Assembly: GCF_003057875.1 (NCBI RefSeq)
Contig: NZ_PYXZ01000011.1
Location: 440-64,439 of the forward strand
Origin: Nocardioides currus
GTDB taxonomy: Bacteria; Actinomycetota; Actinomycetes; Propionibacteriales; Nocardioidaceae
Direction: 5' to 3'
DNA length: 64,000 nt
A program made the translations under genes and the position numbers. Of the stretch, positions 44,265 through 51,963 are shown in pieces (the stretch's first letter is position 1; every line of letters starts with the position of its first letter). The notes under the pieces are model-generated. The model ran no database searches. It saw only the letters and a program-made list of their open reading frames with translations, and had not been told where the DNA came from.

Positions 44265-45668
44265 GTGACCCCGTGGCTCCTCCTGCTCGCCTCCCTGGCG
44301 CTGATCGCGATCTGCGGGTTGTTCGTCGCCGCGGAGTTCTCGTTCGTGACCGTCGACCGCGGCAGCGTGGACCGCGCCGCCGCGTCGGGCGACGTCGCCG
44401 CCGACGGCGTGCAGACGGCGCTCAAGTCACTTTCCACGCAGCTCTCGGGGGCGCAGGTCGGGATCACGGTCACCAACCTCGCGATCGGCTTCCTCGCCGA
44501 GCCGGCGATCGCCCAGCTCGTCGACGGGCCGCTCGCCTCCGCGGGCGTGCCCGACGACTGGGTCACCCCCATCGCGATCGGCCTCGGCCTCGCGCTGGGC
44601 ACGGTGCTGACGATGATCTTCGGCGAGATGGTCCCCAAGAACGTCGCGCTGGCCCTGCCGCTGGAGACCGCGCGACGCACTCAGGGCTTCATGCGCGGCT
44701 TCACGGCCGCGAGCAAGGGCCCGATCCGGGTCCTCAACGGCTCCGCCAACGCGCTCGTGCGCCGACTCGGCATCGAGCCGCAGGAGGAGCTGCGCTCCGC
44801 CCGCAGCTCCGAGGAGCTCGCCTCGCTGGTGCAGCGGTCCGCCGACCAGGGCACGCTCGACCACGAGACCGCCGAGCTGATGGAGCGCAGCGTCGAGTTC
44901 GGGGCCCGGACGGCCGGCGAGATCATGACACCGCGCGTGCGCACCACCACGGTCGAGGAGACCGAGCGAGCCTCCGCGGTGATCGAGCTGACCCGCCAGA
45001 CCGGACTGTCGCGCTTCCCGGTCCTCGATGCCGAGGACGTCGTCGTCGGCACCGTCCACGTCAAGCACGCCGTCGCGCTGCCGATCCACGAGCGGGCCAC
45101 CACCCGGATCAAGCACATCATGGTCAAGCCGACCGTCGTGCCCGACAGCCTGCGGCTCGACCCGCTCATGTCGCTGCTGCGGGGCGACGGCTTCCAGATG
45201 GCGATCGTGCTCGACGAGTACGGCGGTCACGCCGGCGTGGTCACGCTCGAGGACGTCGTCGAGGAGATCGTCGGCGACATCTCCGACGAGCACGACCGGC
45301 TCGGGTCGCGGGCCCGCCAGCGCCGCGACGGCAGCTGGACCCTGTCGGGCCTGCTGCGCCCGGACGAGGTCGAGGACGCCACCGGCATCGAGCTCCCCGA
45401 CCACGAGGACTACGACACGATCGGCGGCCTCGTCATGAGGTCCCTCGGCAAGATCCCCAGTGCCGGCGACCGGGTCGAGGTCGCCGTACCCGACCGGTCG
45501 AACCCCGACGTGCCGGGCCAGGACCTGGCGACGTTGACCGTGGAGCGGATGGACGGCCTGCGGGTGGACCGCCTCGAGCTGCGGCTGGTGACCACGACGC
45601 CGCCGGCGGCCGCGACCGATCCGATCGATCCGAGCGACCCGACCACGGGGGAGGCGACCCATGGGTGA
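44265..45668 (+). CDS. CNNM/CBS-domain transport-associated protein (CorC/HlyC family), first copy
   Basis: The 467-residue protein has a DUF21/CNNM membrane domain with three or four helices (about 1-160, including FVAAEFSFVTVDR and MIFGEMVPKNVALALP). Two CBS domains follow (about 205-330, MTPRVRTTTVEE, RFPVLDAEDVVVG, VLDEYGGHAGVVTLEDVVEEIVGD), then a CorC/HlyC C-terminal domain (about 340-440). The family is linked to magnesium and cobalt export or resistance; older names call it haemolysin. A second copy without the HlyC end follows with an eight-base overlap, so the two probably form a heteromer. Confidence 0.9.
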   Translation: MTPWLLLLASLALIAICGLFVAAEFSFVTVDRGSVDRAAASGDVAADGVQTALKSLSTQLSGAQVGITVTNLAIGFLAEPAIAQLVDGPLASAGVPDDWVTPIAIGLGLALGTVLTMIFGEMVPKNVALALPLETARRTQGFMRGFTAASKGPIRVLNGSANALVRRLGIEPQEELRSARSSEELASLVQRSADQGTLDHETAELMERSVEFGARTAGEIMTPRVRTTTVEETERASAVIELTRQTGLSRFPVLDAEDVVVGTVHVKHAVALPIHERATTRIKHIMVKPTVVPDSLRLDPLMSLLRGDGFQMAIVLDEYGGHAGVVTLEDVVEEIVGDISDEHDRLGSRARQRRDGSWTLSGLLRPDEVEDATGIELPDHEDYDTIGGLVMRSLGKIPSAGDRVEVAVPDRSNPDVPGQDLATLTVERMDGLRVDRLELRLVTTTPPAAATDPIDPSDPTTGEATHG

Positions 45669-46728
45669 CCTCGGCGGCGTGCTGCTGGCGGTCGTGCTGC
45701 TGGCCCTCAACGCCTTCTTCGTCGGCGCGGAGTTCGCGCTGCTCTCGGCCCGGCGCAGCCAGATCGAGCCCCGCGCCCAGGACGGCTCCCGGTCCGCGCG
45801 CACCACCCTGCGCGCCATCGAGAACGTGTCGCTGGTGATGGCCGGCGCCCAGCTCGGCATCACGGTCTGCTCGCTCGGTCTCGGTGCCGTCGGCGAGCCG
45901 GCGGTCGCGCACCTGCTGGAGCCGGTCTTCCACGCCGTGCACGTCCCGGAGGCCGCGCTGCACCCGGTGTCGTTCGTGGTGGCGATGTCGCTGGTGGTCT
46001 ACCTCCACGTCGTGCTGGGCGAGATGGTGCCCAAGAACATCGCACTGGCCGGACCCGACCGCGCCGCCCTCGTGCTCAGTCCGCCGATGATGGTGATCGT
46101 GACGATCCTGCGACCCGTCATCACCCTGCTCAACCTGACGGCCAACGGCATCCTGCGCCTGCTCGGCGTCGAGCCCAAGGACGAGGTGAGCTCGAGCTAC
46201 ACCCGCGAGGAGGTCGCGGCCCTCGTCGAGGAGTCGCGCGGCGAGGGCATGATCGCCGACGACGAGTACGACCGCCTCGCCGGTGCCCTGGGCTTCACCG
46301 AGAAGGCCGTCACGTCGGTGCTGATGCCGGTCGACGGTCTCTCGACCATCGGCAGCGGGTCGACGCCCGCCGACGTCGAGGCCCTGTGCGCGGCCACCGG
46401 CTACAGCCGCTTCCCGGTCACCGCGCCCGACGGCGACCTCACCGGCTACGTCCACATCAAGGACGTCCTCGAGAGCGACGACGAGCGCCGCCAGCGTCCC
46501 GTCGACGCCAAGTGGGTGCGCCCGCTCGCGACCGTCGGACCCGATGACGTGCTGCACGACGCGCTCGAGAGCCTCCAGCGCCGCGGTGCCCACATGGCGC
46601 GCGTCGTGACCCGCGAGGGCACCGTGCTCGGTCTCGTCACGCTCGAGGACGTGCTCGAGGAGCTCGTCGGGGAGATCCGCGACGGCTCGCACCACGAGTG
46701 GGCCGGATCCGCGGGCGAGGCTGGATAG
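45661..46728 (+). CDS. CNNM/CBS-domain protein, second copy (no CorC/HlyC domain)
   Basis: The 355-residue paralogue has the same membrane domain (NAFFVGAEFALLSARRSQIEPRAQDG, VVLGEMVPKNIALAGP) and two CBS domains (MPVDGLSTIGSGSTPADVEAL; GTVLGLVTLEDVLEELVGEI). It stops there, lacking the CorC/HlyC end of its neighbour. Such tandem pairs are common in actinobacteria. It starts inside the last codons of the first copy. The TAG stop lies one base before the next start. Confidence 0.9.
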   Translation: MGDLGGVLLAVVLLALNAFFVGAEFALLSARRSQIEPRAQDGSRSARTTLRAIENVSLVMAGAQLGITVCSLGLGAVGEPAVAHLLEPVFHAVHVPEAALHPVSFVVAMSLVVYLHVVLGEMVPKNIALAGPDRAALVLSPPMMVIVTILRPVITLLNLTANGILRLLGVEPKDEVSSSYTREEVAALVEESRGEGMIADDEYDRLAGALGFTEKAVTSVLMPVDGLSTIGSGSTPADVEALCAATGYSRFPVTAPDGDLTGYVHIKDVLESDDERRQRPVDAKWVRPLATVGPDDVLHDALESLQRRGAHMARVVTREGTVLGLVTLEDVLEELVGEIRDGSHHEWAGSAGEAG

Positions 46729-46729
46729 G

Positions 46730-47425
46730 GTGACCACCGCACCACCGCCCAGCGAGCACGCCGGGCGACCACCCCAGACGGCAGACTCGATGGCAGGCGA
46801 TCCAGTGCAGGAGCAGACCGGGCCCCCGGCCAGGACTACTCGTATCTGGACGATCCCCAACATCCTCAGCATGCTGCGGCTCGCCGGCGTGCCGCTGTTC
46901 CTGTGGCTCGTCCTGGGCCCGGAGGCTGATGCGTGGGCCCTGGCCGTGCTGATGATCTCCGGGGTCACCGACTACCTCGACGGCTACCTCGCCCGTCGCC
47001 TCGACCAGTTCTCCAGCCTCGGCGAGATCCTCGACCCGGTCGCCGACCGGCTCTACATCCTCGCGGTCGTCGTCGGCCTCGGCCTGCGCGAGATCATCCC
47101 GTGGTGGATCGCGGTCATCCTGCCGCTGCGCGACCTGCTGCTGTGGGGACTGGTGCCGCTGTTGCGCACCCGCGGCTACAGCGCCCTGCCCGTGCACTTC
47201 CTGGGCAAGGCCGCCACCTTCAACCTGCTCTACGCCTTCCCGTTGATCCTGCTGGGGGAGGGCGACGGCGTGGTGGCGACGATGGCCGAGGTGTTCGGCT
47301 GGGCCTTCGCCATCTGGGGCATCGGTCTCTACTGGTGGGCCGGGGTCCTCTACGCCTGGCAGGTGCACAAGCTGTTGCGTGTCACGCCCCGGCGCGGGTC
47401 CGGCCCGAGCGCCGCCACGGAGTAG
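46730..47425 (+). CDS. CDP-alcohol phosphatidyltransferase
   Basis: The 231-residue membrane enzyme carries the full CDP-alcohol motif: Asp81, Asp84-Gly85, Ala88-Arg89, Gly98, Asp102 and Asp106 in TDYLDGYLARRLDQFSSLGEILDPVAD. Four to six membrane helices surround it. It moves a phosphatidyl group from CDP-diacylglycerol to an alcohol. By gene order it is the equivalent of M. tuberculosis PgsA2 (Rv1822, from memory), whose product is debated (phosphatidylglycerophosphate or cardiolipin). The start is uncertain: GTG 46730 follows the previous stop by one base, ATG 46790 would remove a polar 20-residue tail. Confidence 0.87.
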   Translation: MTTAPPPSEHAGRPPQTADSMAGDPVQEQTGPPARTTRIWTIPNILSMLRLAGVPLFLWLVLGPEADAWALAVLMISGVTDYLDGYLARRLDQFSSLGEILDPVADRLYILAVVVGLGLREIIPWWIAVILPLRDLLLWGLVPLLRTRGYSALPVHFLGKAATFNLLYAFPLILLGEGDGVVATMAEVFGWAFAIWGIGLYWWAGVLYAWQVHKLLRVTPRRGSGPSAATE

Positions 47426-47427
47426 GC

Positions 47428-48312
47428 GTGCCCTCCCACTCCACGACGTCCACGACCGACGCGCCGCTGCCGCACCACGTCACCACCCCGCTGCTGACGC
47501 TGATCACCGAGCGCTCGCTCGACGAGGACTACGCCCACGTCGCCATGCGCCGGGCCGCGGCCGGTGGCCCGCCGCCGCGCAGGTCCCGCCTCTGGAGCAC
47601 GGCGGTCGCGGTCGCCGCGTTCGGCGCACTCGCCACCGTCGTGGCCGTCCAGACCTCGCGCGACGCCGATGTCCAGGAGCTCGGACGCACCGCGCTGATC
47701 CGGCAGATCGAGTCCGAGCGCAGCGAGGTGGCCGACCTGCAGAAGCAGATCCGCACGCTCACCGACGCCCGGCTCGCCGCCGACGAGCTCAACGGGACGC
47801 TCGACGAGCAGTCGGCCGACCTGACGACGCGCCTCCAGCGGCTCGAGGTGCGCACCGGCTACGTCCCGGTCCGCGGTCCGGGCGTGCGGTTCAAGGTCGC
47901 GAGCGCGCCCAACGCCGTACCCAACGACGAGGTGCGCGACGAGGACCTCGCCCTGCTCGTCGACGGCCTGTGGGCCGCCGGGGCCGAGGCGGTCGCGATC
48001 AACGACCAGCGTGTCGTCGCGCTCGGCGGCATCCGCAACACGAGCCGCGCGATCCACGTCAACGGCCGGCCGCTCACCCCGCCGTACGTGATCGAGGCGA
48101 TCGGCGACCAGGGGACGCTCCAGGCCCGGCTGCTGGAGTCCGGTCCGGGACTCGCGTTCTTCGGGCTCGTCAACAGCCTCGGATTCTCCTACGTGGCGCA
48201 GAATGTCGATGACCTCCGGCTGCCGGCCGCCAGCCTGCGGGCCCTGCGCCAGGCGACGGAGATGACCACCACCATCGCCGGGGGACCGGACGAGGAAGGA
48301 GCCACGCCGTGA
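47428..48312 (+). CDS. DUF881 family membrane-anchored protein, first copy
   Basis: The 294-residue protein has a cytoplasmic N terminus of about 50 residues, one membrane helix (LWSTAVAVAAFGALATVVAVQ), a coiled-coil stretch (IRQIESERSEVADLQKQIRTL) and the DUF881 domain with GPGVRFKV, LVDGLWAAGAEAVAINDQRV and PPYVIEAIGDQGTLQARLLE. DUF881 proteins occur with Sbp and near the division cluster; a role at the divisome has been suggested. GTG 47428 is two bases after the pgsA-like stop. It overlaps the sbp gene as GTGA. Confidence 0.85.
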   Translation: MPSHSTTSTTDAPLPHHVTTPLLTLITERSLDEDYAHVAMRRAAAGGPPPRRSRLWSTAVAVAAFGALATVVAVQTSRDADVQELGRTALIRQIESERSEVADLQKQIRTLTDARLAADELNGTLDEQSADLTTRLQRLEVRTGYVPVRGPGVRFKVASAPNAVPNDEVRDEDLALLVDGLWAAGAEAVAINDQRVVALGGIRNTSRAIHVNGRPLTPPYVIEAIGDQGTLQARLLESGPGLAFFGLVNSLGFSYVAQNVDDLRLPAASLRALRQATEMTTTIAGGPDEEGATP

Positions 48313-48641
48313 TCGCCGCCCTGGGACTGCTGCTCGGCATCCTCGCCGGCCTGTTCTTCGCGCCCGACGTGCCGCTCGGCCTCGAGCCCTACCTGCCGAT
48401 CGCGGTCGTGGCCGCGCTCGACGCCGTCTTCGGCGGCTTGCGCGCGTTCCTCGACGGCATCTTCGACGACAAGGTGTTCGTCGTCTCGTTCGTCAGCAAC
48501 GTCGTGATCGCCGCGGCGATCGTCTTCCTCGGCGACAAGCTCGGCGTCGGCGGCCAGCTCACCACCGGGGTCGTCGTCGTGCTCGGGATCCGGATCTTCT
48601 CCAACGCCGCGGCCATCCGCCGCCACCTGTTCCATGCCTGA
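48309..48641 (+). CDS. sbp: Small basic membrane protein Sbp (DUF1290)
   Basis: The 110 residues form about three membrane helices (MIAALGLLLGILAGLFF, PYLPIAVVAALDAVFGG, FVVSFVSNVVIAAAIVFLGDKLG), the typical DUF1290 protein first named in the Bacillus division region. It is always found beside DUF881 genes and is flanked by two here. It starts at a GTG in the preceding stop and overlaps the next gene by eight bases. Function unsettled, probably part of an envelope or division assembly. Confidence 0.9.
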   Translation: MIAALGLLLGILAGLFFAPDVPLGLEPYLPIAVVAALDAVFGGLRAFLDGIFDDKVFVVSFVSNVVIAAAIVFLGDKLGVGGQLTTGVVVVLGIRIFSNAAAIRRHLFHA

Positions 48642-49392
48642 GGACGACGAGCGTCCCGCTCCGGCGACCGAGGAGACCGGCCGGGACCGTCTGCTCGCGA
48701 CCTTCCGGCGCCCGTCGCGGGCGCAGGCCGTGGTCGGCGTCCTGCTCGCCGCCCTCGGCTTCTCGGCCGTCGTGCAGGTCAACAACAACGAGCAGGACAA
48801 CACCTACGCCGGCCTGCGCGAGCAGGACCTCGTGGAGATCCTCGACGCCCTGACCGGCACCGCCGAACGCGCGCGCCGCGAGGTCGGCCGGCTCGAGAGG
48901 ACCCGCGACGAGTTCCAGTCCGAGTCCACGAGCCGTGAGGCGGCGCTCTCCGAGACGCAGGACCGGGTCAAGACGCTCAACATCATCGCCGGGCTGGTGC
49001 CGGTGACCGGGCCCGGGATCCGCGTACGGATCGAGGAGGTCCGCGGTCAGGTCACGCTCACCTCCCTGCTCGACCTCGTCCAGGAGCTGCGCACGGCCGA
49101 CGCCGAGGCGATGGAGTTCAACGACACCTACCGGCTGGCCGCGCAGAGCTCGTTCGACAACGCCGTCGGCGGGATCTCGCTCGACGGCCAGCTGCTCGAG
49201 CCGCCGTACGTCGTCGACATCATCGGCGAGCCGCACGCGCTGCACAGCGCCATGACCTTCGACGACGGGCCGATCGAGCAGCTCGAGGAGGACGGTGCCA
49301 CGGTGCAGGTGACCGAGCTCGACTCGCTCGACATCGAGAGCGTCCGCACGCCGGTCAGACCCGTCGATGCGCAAGCCGACACGGGCCAGTAG
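48634..49392 (+). CDS. DUF881 family membrane-anchored protein, second copy
   Basis: The 252-residue paralogue has a shorter cytoplasmic part, a membrane helix (AQAVVGVLLAALGFSAVVQV) and a coiled coil (TAERARREVGRLERTRDEFQ). The DUF881 domain contains GLVPVTGPGIRVRIEE, LVQELRTADAEAMEFND and PPYVVDIIGEPHALHSAM. With the first copy and Sbp it forms a conserved trio that I would expect to assemble in the membrane. The end is 36 bases before gcvH. Confidence 0.87.
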   Translation: MPEDDERPAPATEETGRDRLLATFRRPSRAQAVVGVLLAALGFSAVVQVNNNEQDNTYAGLREQDLVEILDALTGTAERARREVGRLERTRDEFQSESTSREAALSETQDRVKTLNIIAGLVPVTGPGIRVRIEEVRGQVTLTSLLDLVQELRTADAEAMEFNDTYRLAAQSSFDNAVGGISLDGQLLEPPYVVDIIGEPHALHSAMTFDDGPIEQLEEDGATVQVTELDSLDIESVRTPVRPVDAQADTGQ

Positions 49393-49428
49393 CCTGCGTC
49401 ACAACCGATCTGCGGAGAAGGAGCGAGC

Positions 49429-49815
49429 GTGTATCCCGAGGACCTGAAGTACACCAGTGAGCACGAGTGGGTACGCACCCCCGGCGAGGCCGAGGGGTCC
49501 GTGCGGATCGGCATCACCCACTTCGCGCAGGACGCCCTCGGCGACATCGTCTACGTCTCGCTCCCGGAGGTCGGAGAGCAAGTCACCGGCGGCGACACGT
49601 GCGGCGAGCTCGAGTCGACGAAGTCGGTCAGCGACGTCTACGCGCCGCTCACCGGCGAGGTGGTCGCCCGCAACGAGGCGCTCGACGCGACGCCCGAGCT
49701 GGTCAACAACGACCCCTACGCCGGCGGCTGGCTCTTCGAGGTCGTCCCGACCGACCCGTCGGCCGTCGATGCCCTGATGGACGCCGCCACCTACGAAGCC
49801 GGTCTCGAGGGCTGA
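49429..49815 (+). CDS. gcvH: Glycine cleavage system H protein
   Basis: GcvH carries the lipoyl arm that shuttles the aminomethyl group between the P, T and L proteins. The 128 residues include YTSEHEWVR at the start, GITHFAQDALGDIVYVSLPEVG, and the lipoylation site Lys65 in ESTKSVSDVYAP, with NDDPYAGGW-type sequence (NNDPYAGGWLFEV) near the end. GAGAAGGAG precedes the GTG start. It is separated from gcvP by four regulatory genes, as in mycobacteria; gcvT is not in the window. Confidence 0.95.
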   Translation: MYPEDLKYTSEHEWVRTPGEAEGSVRIGITHFAQDALGDIVYVSLPEVGEQVTGGDTCGELESTKSVSDVYAPLTGEVVARNEALDATPELVNNDPYAGGWLFEVVPTDPSAVDALMDAATYEAGLEG

Positions 49816-49877
49816 TCGCCCCGGCTGCTCTGCCGCCAGTCGCTCGTGACCTGTCCCAACGGGCGGGACGCGGCTGG

Positions 49878-49883
49878 TAGGTT
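49878..49883 (+). promoter_or_regulatory. -10 box upstream of the FHA gene
   Basis: TAGGTT at 49878-49883 would start a transcript near 49890 and give a leader of roughly 65 bases. GAGGAGG then stands five bases before the ATG at 49957. Confidence 0.4.
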
Positions 49884-49956
49884 CGAGGACCAGTAGTCGT
49901 CAGTCACGTTCTGCGCCAGCGACCCGGCCCCCGGGGCTGGCCACGAGGAGGGTTCC

Positions 49957-50502
49957 ATGCCGTTCTGCACCGCCTGTGGCAAGCAGAACCCTGACGATGC
50001 GCGGTTCTGCGCCCAGTGCGGGACGCGCCTGGTGACCGAGGACGCCGCAGCGCCGGCCGCGGACGCCGCGACGCCGCCGGCCCCGCCCGCCGCAGAGTCG
50101 GACGCCACGTCGACGATCACCTTCGGCGTTCCCGCCTCGGTCGACACCTCCGACCGCAAGCTCAGCCCGGTCGACGCGGCCGCGGTGGACGCGCTGCCCG
50201 AGGGTCACGCCCTCCTGATCGTCCAGCGCGGTCCCAGCGCCGGCAGCCGCTTCCTGCTCGACGCCGACCTGACGGGCGCCGGCCGTCACCCCGAGAGCGA
50301 GATCTTCCTCGACGACGTGACCGTCTCGCGCCGGCACGCCGAGTTCCGGCGCACCGGCAACACCTTCACGGTCAGCGACGTCGGCAGCCTCAACGGCACC
50401 TACGTCAACCGCGACCGCATCGACTCGGTCCAGCTGACCGACGGCGACGAGGTCCAGATCGGCAAGTACCGCCTCGTGTTCTTCACCAGCGCCGCAGGCT
50501 GA
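49957..50502 (+). CDS. Zinc-ribbon and FHA-domain protein (GarA/OdhI-like)
   Basis: The 181 residues contain an N-terminal zinc ribbon (Cys4, Cys7, Cys18, Cys21), an Ala/Pro linker, and a C-terminal FHA domain with GRHPESEIFLDDVTVSRRHAEF and SLNGTYVNRDRI, which binds phosphothreonine. Its place between gcvH and ftsR is that of GarA, which switches 2-oxoglutarate dehydrogenase and glutamate enzymes when phosphorylated by PknB or PknG. GarA itself has no zinc ribbon. A Thr-rich stretch (DATSTITF) before the FHA domain may stand in for the GarA phosphorylation site. That is inference. Confidence 0.85.
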   Translation: MPFCTACGKQNPDDARFCAQCGTRLVTEDAAAPAADAATPPAPPAAESDATSTITFGVPASVDTSDRKLSPVDAAAVDALPEGHALLIVQRGPSAGSRFLLDADLTGAGRHPESEIFLDDVTVSRRHAEFRRTGNTFTVSDVGSLNGTYVNRDRIDSVQLTDGDEVQIGKYRLVFFTSAAG

Positions 50503-50505
50503 TCC

Positions 50506-51291
50506 GTGGTCCAACCCTCGTCTCAGCAGCCCTCGTCTCAGCAGGCCTCGTCCCAGCAGCCCTCGTCCCACCCACCCGCCTCCCGGGCGCGGATGAACAT
50601 CGGGCAGGTCCTCGACCAGCTCCGGGGTGACTTCCCCGGCGTGACGATCTCCAAGATCCGGTTCCTGGAGGACCAGGGGCTGATCAAGCCCGAGCGCACG
50701 CAGGCCGGCTACCGCAAGTTCAGCGGCGAGGACGTCGACCGCCTGCGCTACATCCTGCGCATGCAGCGCGACCACTACCTCCCGCACAAGGTGATCGGCG
50801 AGCACCTCGACGCCATCGACCGGGGTCTCGAACCGCCGGCGATCGAGGGCGTGGTGCCGACGGTCCCCAAGGTCGCGCTGGCCTCCGACGGCCTGCCGTC
50901 CCCGGAGTCCTTCCGGGCCTCCAGCGACGTGCGGCTCTCGCGCCGCGAGCTGATCAAGATCGCCGAGATCTCCGAGGACCTGCTGGTGCAGCTCGAGCAG
51001 TTCGCGCTCATCTCGCCGCGTCCCGGCACCGGCCACTACGACGCCGACGCGCTGGTGGTCGCCCAGACCGCGCGCGAGCTCGCCGACTTCGGGTTCGAGC
51101 CCCGCCACCTGCGGGCCTTCAAGACCGCCGCCGACCGAGAGGTCGGCATGGTGGAGCAGGTCGTGGCCCCGCTCCAGCGCGGCCGCGACGCAGCCGCCGG
51201 CGGTCGCATCGAGGAGGCCGTCAGCGAGATCGCCGCCCTCTCCGTGCGGCTGCACGCGACCCTCGTCAAGTCCGGCCTGCGCCGCTCCTGA
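50506..51291 (+). CDS. ftsR: MerR-family regulator FtsR
   Basis: The 261-residue protein has a winged HTH of MerR type (about 30-105, MNIGQVLDQLRGDFPGVTISKIRFLEDQGLIKPERTQAGYRKF) and a C-terminal helical part with a second MerR-like region. It matches FtsR, which in Corynebacterium activates ftsZ; the mycobacterial equivalent is Rv1828. Before the HTH there are 29 residues of a Ser/Gln repeat (PSSQQ) coded by a 15-bp tandem repeat. The start is GTG 50506, three bases after the FHA stop; ATG 50593 would remove the repeat. Confidence 0.88.
   Translation: MVQPSSQQPSSQQASSQQPSSHPPASRARMNIGQVLDQLRGDFPGVTISKIRFLEDQGLIKPERTQAGYRKFSGEDVDRLRYILRMQRDHYLPHKVIGEHLDAIDRGLEPPAIEGVVPTVPKVALASDGLPSPESFRASSDVRLSRRELIKIAEISEDLLVQLEQFALISPRPGTGHYDADALVVAQTARELADFGFEPRHLRAFKTAADREVGMVEQVVAPLQRGRDAAAGGRIEEAVSEIAALSVRLHATLVKSGLRRS
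50515..50571 (+). repeat. 15-bp tandem repeat in ftsR
   Basis: CCCTCGTCTCAGCAG occurs at 50515 and 50530, with variants at 50545 and a truncated one at 50560. Substitutions are mostly at third codon positions, which supports translation as PSSQQ. Confidence 0.85.
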
Positions 51292-51320
51292 CGCCCGTCC
51301 GGGGCCTCACCACTCGGGAG

Positions 51321-51332
51321 TAGGGTGAGGAC
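51321..51332 (+). promoter_or_regulatory. Leaderless -10 promoter of the DUF151 gene
   Basis: TAGGGT at 51321-51326 is followed by six bases and the GTG at 51333. It separates this gene from ftsR. Confidence 0.6.
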
Positions 51333-51800
51333 GTGCGCGAAGTCGACGTCATCGGAGTCCGTGTCGAGATGCCCTCCAACCAGCCCATCGTGCTGCTGAG
51401 GGAGTCCGGGGGAGAGCGCTACCTGCCGATCTGGATCGGTGCGGTGGAGGCGACCGCCATCGCGTTCGCGCAGCAGGGCGTCACCCCGCCGCGACCCCTC
51501 ACGCACGACCTGATGAAGAACGTCCTCGAGGCGACCGGCCAGCAGCTCGACGAGGTCCGGATCACCGACGTGCGCGACGGCGTCTTCTACGCCGAGCTGG
51601 TCTTCGCCGGCGGCCAGGAGGTCAGCGCGCGTCCTTCCGACTCGATCGCGCTCGCCCTGCGCACCGGCACCCGGATCGTGTGCGCCGAGGGTGTCCTGGA
51701 CGAGGCCGGTCTCGCCGTGCCGGCCGAGCAGGAGGACGAGGTCGAGGCGTTCCGGGAGTTCCTGGACCACGTGTCGCCCGAGGACTTCGAAGGACAGTGA
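51333..51800 (+). CDS. DUF151 bifunctional nuclease-like protein
   Basis: The 155-residue product is a complete DUF151 domain: VIGVRVEMPSNQPIVLLRESGGERYLPIWIG, EATAIAFAQQG, PLTHDLMKNVL and SARPSDSIALALRTG. Members in plants and Thermotoga are reported to have nuclease activity. In actinobacteria the gene always lies between two MerR genes, as here and at Rv1829 (from memory). The C terminus is acidic. GTG 51333 with a -10 box at leaderless distance. Biological role not established. Confidence 0.87.
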   Translation: MREVDVIGVRVEMPSNQPIVLLRESGGERYLPIWIGAVEATAIAFAQQGVTPPRPLTHDLMKNVLEATGQQLDEVRITDVRDGVFYAELVFAGGQEVSARPSDSIALALRTGTRIVCAEGVLDEAGLAVPAEQEDEVEAFREFLDHVSPEDFEGQ

Positions 51801-51802
51801 GG

Positions 51803-51831
51803 CTCAACCTCACCCTCAGGTCGAGGTTGAG
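51803..51831. promoter_or_regulatory. 29-bp dyad operator upstream of the second merR gene
   Basis: CTCAACCTC (51803-51811) and GAGGTTGAG (51823-51831) are exact complements, and the inner CCT/AGG (51814-51816, 51818-51820) also pairs around base 51817. 24 of 28 paired positions agree. It begins two bases after the DUF151 stop, about 60-90 bases before the predicted start of the merR transcript. It looks like a dimeric regulator site, plausibly MerR-type. Confidence 0.65.
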
Positions 51832-51855
51832 GGTTGCGACACGCCGATCGCGTGT

Positions 51856-51884
51856 TTGACCGGCCCCGTCGGGCCGCCTACCTT
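51856..51884 (+). promoter_or_regulatory. Full -35/-10 promoter of the second merR gene
   Basis: TTGACC (51856-51861) and TACCTT (51879-51884) are 17 bp apart, the optimal spacing. It is the only promoter in the window with both boxes clear. The transcript would begin near 51891 and has a leader of about 70 bases. Confidence 0.7.
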
Positions 51885-51898
51885 GAACTGTCTCCGCT

Positions 51899-51933
51899 GT
51901 AACTTCACGCGTGTCCTTCCCCCTCGAAGTTAC
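51899..51933. promoter_or_regulatory. Second inverted repeat in the merR leader
   Basis: GTAACTTC (51899-51906) and GAAGTTAC (51926-51933) are exact complements with 19 bases between. It falls in the transcribed leader, so it may be an operator for autorepression or an RNA hairpin. Confidence 0.5.
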
Positions 51934-51963
51934 GGCCTGCGGAGTAAGACCTGGAGGGTCGCT

